Assembly (NCBI RefSeq): GCF_003970865.1
Contig: NZ_RXLZ01000023.1
Coordinates: 1-64,000, forward strand
DNA length: 64,000 bases
Direction of reading: 5' to 3'
DNA from: Stenotrophomonas maltophilia
Lineage (GTDB): Bacteria; Pseudomonadota; Gammaproteobacteria; Xanthomonadales; Xanthomonadaceae
Shown here: piece after piece, positions 60,764-64,000 of the stretch
How the letters are laid out: every line of letters begins with the position of its first letter
Numbering within the stretch: the stretch's first letter is position 1
Made by a program: the position numbers and the translations under genes
The notes under the pieces: generated by a model
What the model was told of the DNA's origin: nothing
The model's database searches: none
The model's input: only the letters and a program-made list of their open reading frames with translations

Positions 60764-61555
60764 TTGGGCTCTGTTGTTGCCGAATCCGATGCCAGCGGCA
60801 ACGTGATCAAACGCTACGACTATGAGCCCTACGGTGCTGTGGTCGGTGGGCAGGTCAGTGACGGACCGGGGTATACGGGACATGTGAGCGATGCGGCCAC
60901 CGGGCTGAGCTACATGCAGCAGCGTTACATGGATCCGCAGTTGGGTGTGTTCCTGTCGGTGGATCCGGTGACGGCGTATGAGCAGCCTGTTGGGCAGTTC
61001 AACCGGTATCGGTATGCCAATAGTAATCCTTACTCGTTCGTTGATCCTGATGGCAGAACAGCTATCGTCACCCGTATGAAGGATGGCTCGGTGACGATCA
61101 GTTTTCCCGTCAAGTTCAGTGGCGCAGGTGCTACACCCGAAAACATCTCGACCTTCAAAGATCAGGTTGCCTCGATGAGTGGAACCTACAACGTCGGAGG
61201 ACGCGAAACCCAGGTAAAGGTGGAGGCTACGGATATTTCCAGGAGCACACCACGTGCAGCGAGGAATGAGGTGAAGCTGGTAGAGGGGGAAACCTCTCAT
61301 CCAACGGGGCGGAGCTTTGCGGAGCTTGGGGGTAAGAAGAGTGAGATAAACGTCCAGGACCGCTTTGATCGAGGTATTGTCAAACATGAAATGCCGCATC
61401 TGGCAGGTGTGGACGATCTTTACAACAAGCAAACCGGCTTGCCGGATCCCGCTCGTGGCGACGGGATCATGAACAAGGTTCCGGGGATGGTTGATGATCA
61501 TGTCATCAATGGAATGATCGACTCGGGATCAAACGTTCGCAGACGGGAGAAGTAA
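60764..61555 (+). CDS. orphan Rhs C-terminal tip with metallopeptidase-like toxin domain
   Basis: A 263-residue product (TTG start; the frame is open from 60737). Residues 1-97 are the end of an Rhs core: GNVIKRYDYEPYGAVVGG, GYTGHVSDAATGLSYMQQRY, FLSVDP, NRYRYANSNPYSFVDPDGR. After DPDGR (94-98) comes a 165-residue variable tip with HEMPH at 208-212 followed by LAGVDDLY, a HExxHxxGxxD zinc-protease pattern with D218 as a possible third ligand. No N-terminal Rhs repeats, PAAR or secretion domain is present, so this is a displaced cassette that may be silent unless recombined with a full rhs gene. GC is lower than the flanks. A probable immunity gene follows after four bases. Confidence 0.8.
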   Translation: MGSVVAESDASGNVIKRYDYEPYGAVVGGQVSDGPGYTGHVSDAATGLSYMQQRYMDPQLGVFLSVDPVTAYEQPVGQFNRYRYANSNPYSFVDPDGRTAIVTRMKDGSVTISFPVKFSGAGATPENISTFKDQVASMSGTYNVGGRETQVKVEATDISRSTPRAARNEVKLVEGETSHPTGRSFAELGGKKSEINVQDRFDRGIVKHEMPHLAGVDDLYNKQTGLPDPARGDGIMNKVPGMVDDHVINGMIDSGSNVRRREK

Positions 61556-61559
61556 GGCG

Positions 61560-62117
61560 ATGCGCGGTACTTGGCACATGATGATCTTCCTGTTGGTCCT
61601 TTCCTTCACCGCCTCTGCCCAGGATCGCGATCTATGGAGCTATAGCTGCGATCATTTCCTTTTTGGTGCCTGCCTGCGCTTGCCAAACGGCACATCAGCA
61701 GGCCATGTTGTGCCCGCTGACTTTAGCCTTCACGATGTCAGGCGAGACGGGCGGGAGATACTGACGATTTACGAAGGTGATGCGCCCGAGCGCGTTCCAT
61801 CTGGTGCGTCTCCCGAAATTGAGCTGATAAGCAACGGTTATCGTTTGCAGGGGTTCCGCGACACTGTGGGATCGACCACGCGCTACAACGTGTACATCAA
61901 ATCCCCGCGGAAGTCTGATATGTCCGTACACATTCGTGGTGAGGTAGGTAGTGAGTCGGAGAAGGATGATCTGGCTAGGACTATCGGGGGATTCCGCCTT
62001 TGTCGCTTCAACGTTGGCCGTACTGAGCAGACGCTTGTTTGCCCGCGGCGCGCGGAGTGGGGGCGTCAACTGGCTGAATGGGTCGTTGCCGATCCCAGAG
62101 GCGAATTTGCCAAGTAG
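61560..62117 (+). CDS. probable cognate immunity protein, exported
   Basis: A 185-residue protein with a signal peptide (1-20, cleavage near TASAQD). The mature part is mostly beta-like with four Cys (in YSCDHFLFGACLRL, RLCRFNVG and LVCPRR) and no known motif. The spacing of four bases to the Rhs tip, GGAG ahead of ATG 61560, low GC and the export signal fit an immunity protein that neutralises a periplasm-acting toxin. Inference from position; no family recognised. Confidence 0.65.
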   Translation: MRGTWHMMIFLLVLSFTASAQDRDLWSYSCDHFLFGACLRLPNGTSAGHVVPADFSLHDVRRDGREILTIYEGDAPERVPSGASPEIELISNGYRLQGFRDTVGSTTRYNVYIKSPRKSDMSVHIRGEVGSESEKDDLARTIGGFRLCRFNVGRTEQTLVCPRRAEWGRQLAEWVVADPRGEFAK

Positions 62118-62242
62118 GAGCGGGCTTTCCAAGGTGTTGGCGTTGTTCCGAACCCACGAGGGTGTACGGAGTTTCCAGTAGGGAGCCTCTAAAAAGCCCC
62201 CCTGCTTTGGCATCACAGCGTCCTCGACTTTACAAAGTGTGG

Positions 62243-62878
62243 CTACCGCCGCCCTTCCACCGCCATGCGCACCGCCAGCCCGGCCAGCACCGTGCCCATC
62301 AGCCAGCGTTGCACCATCTGCCAGGTGGGGCGCGCGGCCAGGAAGCCGGCGATGCTGCCGGCCATCACCGCGATCACCGCGTTGACGCTCACGCTGACCA
62401 CGATCTGGGTGAAGCCGAGTACCAGCGACTGCATCAGCACGCTGCCATGGCCCTCCGGGTGCAGGAACTGCGGGAGCAGCGACAGGTACATCACCGCGAT
62501 CTTCGGGTTCAGCAGGTTGGTCAGGAAGCCCATCGCGAACAATTTGCGTGGGCCATCCGGTGGCAGGTCGCGTACCGCGAACGGCGAGCGGCCGCCGGGT
62601 TTGAACGCCTGCCAGGCCAGGTACAGCAGGTACAACGCACCGCCGATGCGCAGCGCGTCGTAGGCGAACGGCACGGTCATCAGCAGGGCGGTGATGCCCA
62701 GTGCCGCGCACAGCATGTAGAACACGAAGCCCAGCGCCACCCCACCCAGTGAGATCAGGCCGGCACGGCGGCCCTGGCAGATCGAGCGGGAAACCAGATA
62801 GATCATGTTCGGCCCGGGCGTGAGCACCATGCCCAGCGAGATGAGGGCAAAGGCCAACAGGTCGGAGGTTGCGGGCAT
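62243..62878 (-). CDS. LysE/RhtB family translocator
   Basis: A 211-residue inner-membrane exporter with six membrane segments. The N-terminal motif MVLTPGPNMIYLVSRSICQGRRAG is diagnostic of the LysE/RhtB amino-acid exporter family, as is FLTNLLNPKIAVMYLSLLPQF in the middle. It should export an amino acid or homoserine-lactone-like compound; which one cannot be read. ATG 62878 is chosen since the family starts about 15 residues before TPGPN. Divergent from the thioesterase. Confidence 0.93.
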   Translation of the reverse strand: MPATSDLLAFALISLGMVLTPGPNMIYLVSRSICQGRRAGLISLGGVALGFVFYMLCAALGITALLMTVPFAYDALRIGGALYLLYLAWQAFKPGGRSPFAVRDLPPDGPRKLFAMGFLTNLLNPKIAVMYLSLLPQFLHPEGHGSVLMQSLVLGFTQIVVSVSVNAVIAVMAGSIAGFLAARPTWQMVQRWLMGTVLAGLAVRMAVEGRR

Positions 62879-62968
62879 GGGTGGTCCTGGCAAGGGGCGT
62901 GACGCAGTGTAGCGCCGCCTGCACGGGGCCTGGCTTAAAATCGCAGCACCCCACACCGAAGCACCCCC

Positions 62969-63370
62969 ATGACCCCGATCCCCGAGACCGTGCCGCCCAC
63001 CGAAGTGCGCATGGCCGAAATCGTCTTCCCCAACCACACCAACCACCTTGGCACTCTGTTCGGTGGCCAGGCCTTGGCGTGGATGGACAAGGCCGCCTTC
63101 CTGGCCGCCGCCCGCTATTCGCGCCGTACCGTGGTGACCGCACGCAGCGACCAGGTCGACTTCAAGCTGCCGATCCGCATCGGCCAGATGGTGGAAACCA
63201 TCGGCCGCATCGTCGAAGTTGGCCGCAGCTCGATGAAGGTGGAAGTGGAGCTGGTCGCCGAAGACCTGCACAGCGGCGAGCGCAAGCTGTGCACCCGCGG
63301 CCACTTCGTGATGATCGCGCTGGACGAGGAAGGCCACCCGATCGCGGTGCCGCCGCTGCCGGCGGCCTGA
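62969..63370 (+). CDS. acyl-CoA thioesterase, hotdog fold (YciA/BACH-like)
   Basis: A 133-residue single hotdog-domain thioesterase. NHTNHLGTLFGGQALAWMDK carries the active-site Asn/Asp region of the YciA/acyl-CoA hydrolase family and SDQVDFKLPIRIG the substrate-binding strand. It hydrolyses acyl-CoA to free acid and CoA, as a hexamer in relatives. ATG 62969 is used. A sirtuin gene follows after 55 bases. Confidence 0.9.
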   Translation: MTPIPETVPPTEVRMAEIVFPNHTNHLGTLFGGQALAWMDKAAFLAAARYSRRTVVTARSDQVDFKLPIRIGQMVETIGRIVEVGRSSMKVEVELVAEDLHSGERKLCTRGHFVMIALDEEGHPIAVPPLPAA

Positions 63371-63425
63371 CCCGGCCAACGGACCGGCGCTTGCGGGGGC
63401 GCCGCCGCGCCCCCATCTGGCAGCC

Positions 63426-64000
63426 ATGACCCCGCCACTGACCGACTTCATCGATCGCGCCCAGCGCCTGTTCGTGCTGACCGGCGCCGGCTGCAGCACC
63501 GCCTCGGGCATTCCCGATTACCGCGATACCGACGGCCAGTGGAAACGCACGCCGCCGGTGACCTACCAGGCCTTCATGGGCGAGGCCGCCACCCGCCAGC
63601 GCTACTGGGCGCGCAGCCTGCTGGGCTGGCCGCGCTTCGGCCTGGCCCGGCCCAACGGCACCCACCAGGCCCTGGCCGCCCTGGAAAGCCGCGGCAAGCT
63701 GCAGGTGCTGCTGACCCAGAACGTGGACGGCCTGCACCAGCGCGCCGGCAGCCACAACGTGATCGACCTGCATGGTCGCCTGGATCTGGTGCGCTGCATG
63801 GGCTGCGAGCGCCGCAGTGGCCGCGAGGATTTCCAGCAGCGCCTGCTGGACGCCAATCCCGGCTGGGACGCGCTGGAGGCCGGTATCGCGCCGGATGGCG
63901 ACGCCGACCTCGAGACCGATTTCTCCACATTCGTGGTGCCCGAGTGCCCGCACTGCGGCGGCCTGTTGAAGCCGGATGTGGTGTTCTTCGGCGAAAACGT
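63426..64000 (+). CDS. Sir2 family NAD-dependent deacetylase, partial
   Basis: The first 191 codons of a sirtuin gene truncated by the window end. The NAD-binding motif FVLTGAGCSTASGIPDYRDTDG is at about 16-37, TQNVDGLHQRAGSHNVIDLHG contains the catalytic His, and the zinc cysteines are CMGC and CPHCGG. It then runs into KPDVVFFGEN, the following conserved strand. It removes acyl groups from lysine using NAD; prokaryotic members act on metabolic enzymes such as acetyl-CoA synthetase. ATG 63426 is the first in frame. Confidence 0.93.
   Translation, partial: MTPPLTDFIDRAQRLFVLTGAGCSTASGIPDYRDTDGQWKRTPPVTYQAFMGEAATRQRYWARSLLGWPRFGLARPNGTHQALAALESRGKLQVLLTQNVDGLHQRAGSHNVIDLHGRLDLVRCMGCERRSGREDFQQRLLDANPGWDALEAGIAPDGDADLETDFSTFVVPECPHCGGLLKPDVVFFGEN

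Overview
The window is high-GC, gene-dense chromosomal DNA that looks like Stenotrophomonas, most likely the S. maltophilia complex. The reasons are: (i) dozens of short GTAG-headed palindromes of the SMAG (Stenotrophomonas maltophilia GTAG) REP type lie between genes; (ii) there is a complete oleABCD long-chain olefin cluster whose OleA reads as a close relative of the Xanthomonas enzyme; (iii) protein families and gene neighbourhoods are typical of Xanthomonadaceae. No rRNA, tRNA, CRISPR array, intact insertion sequence or replication origin was seen.

Layout. 1-5.3 kb: a small probable lipoprotein, an EvgS-like hybrid kinase facing a LuxR-type response regulator, and a cytochrome c. 5.4-9.6 kb: ETF-ubiquinone oxidoreductase and glutaryl-CoA dehydrogenase (acyl-CoA electron delivery to quinone), a 0.5-kb tandem array of REP hairpins, then trmL. 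9.7-14 kb: a secreted protein with four V-R-P repeats, an M16 peptidase and a DUF4156 lipoprotein. 14-19.3 kb: oleA, oleB, (antisense ykgJ), oleC, oleD. 19.4-29 kb: housekeeping genes (ddl, ubiJ-ubiB, methyltransferase, truC, arfB, acyltransferase, M3 peptidase). 29.4-30.2 kb: two adjacent proteins that look like degenerate type II dehydroquinases. 30.5-38.4 kb: signal peptidase I, an MFS exporter, two LysR regulators, and the glyoxylate bypass genes aceB-aceA. 38.8-43.9 kb: a putative peptide-modification (RiPP-like) locus with a cyclic-nucleotide-binding diguanylate cyclase, a nucleotidyl-cyclase/TPR membrane protein, a small NHLP-like precursor on the opposite strand and a SagB-like dehydrogenase. 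43.9-49.5 kb: leucine/isovalerate catabolism (ivd, carboxylase beta and alpha) with a divergent TetR regulator. 49.7-59.9 kb: cytochrome c5, a secreted nuclease, an EamA transporter, hydrolase-zapE, DUF2884 and nrdA-nrdB. 60-62.2 kb: an AT-richer accessory island with an IS5-like transposase remnant, an orphan Rhs C-terminal tip carrying an HExxH metallopeptidase-like toxin domain, and a secreted probable immunity protein. 62.2-64 kb: LysE exporter, hotdog thioesterase and the 5' part of a sirtuin gene cut by the window end.

The items that most merit attention are: (1) the 38.8-43.9 kb locus, where second-messenger enzymes sit with a RiPP-like precursor and dehydrogenase; (2) a composite multi-hairpin intergenic element found three times (20.9, 29.1 and 34.0 kb) with identical 25-bp arms and a covarying inner hairpin; (3) the tandem dehydroquinase-like pair lacking catalytic residues; and (4) the orphan Rhs toxin/immunity cassette. 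All family assignments were made by reading the sequences; no database search was run.
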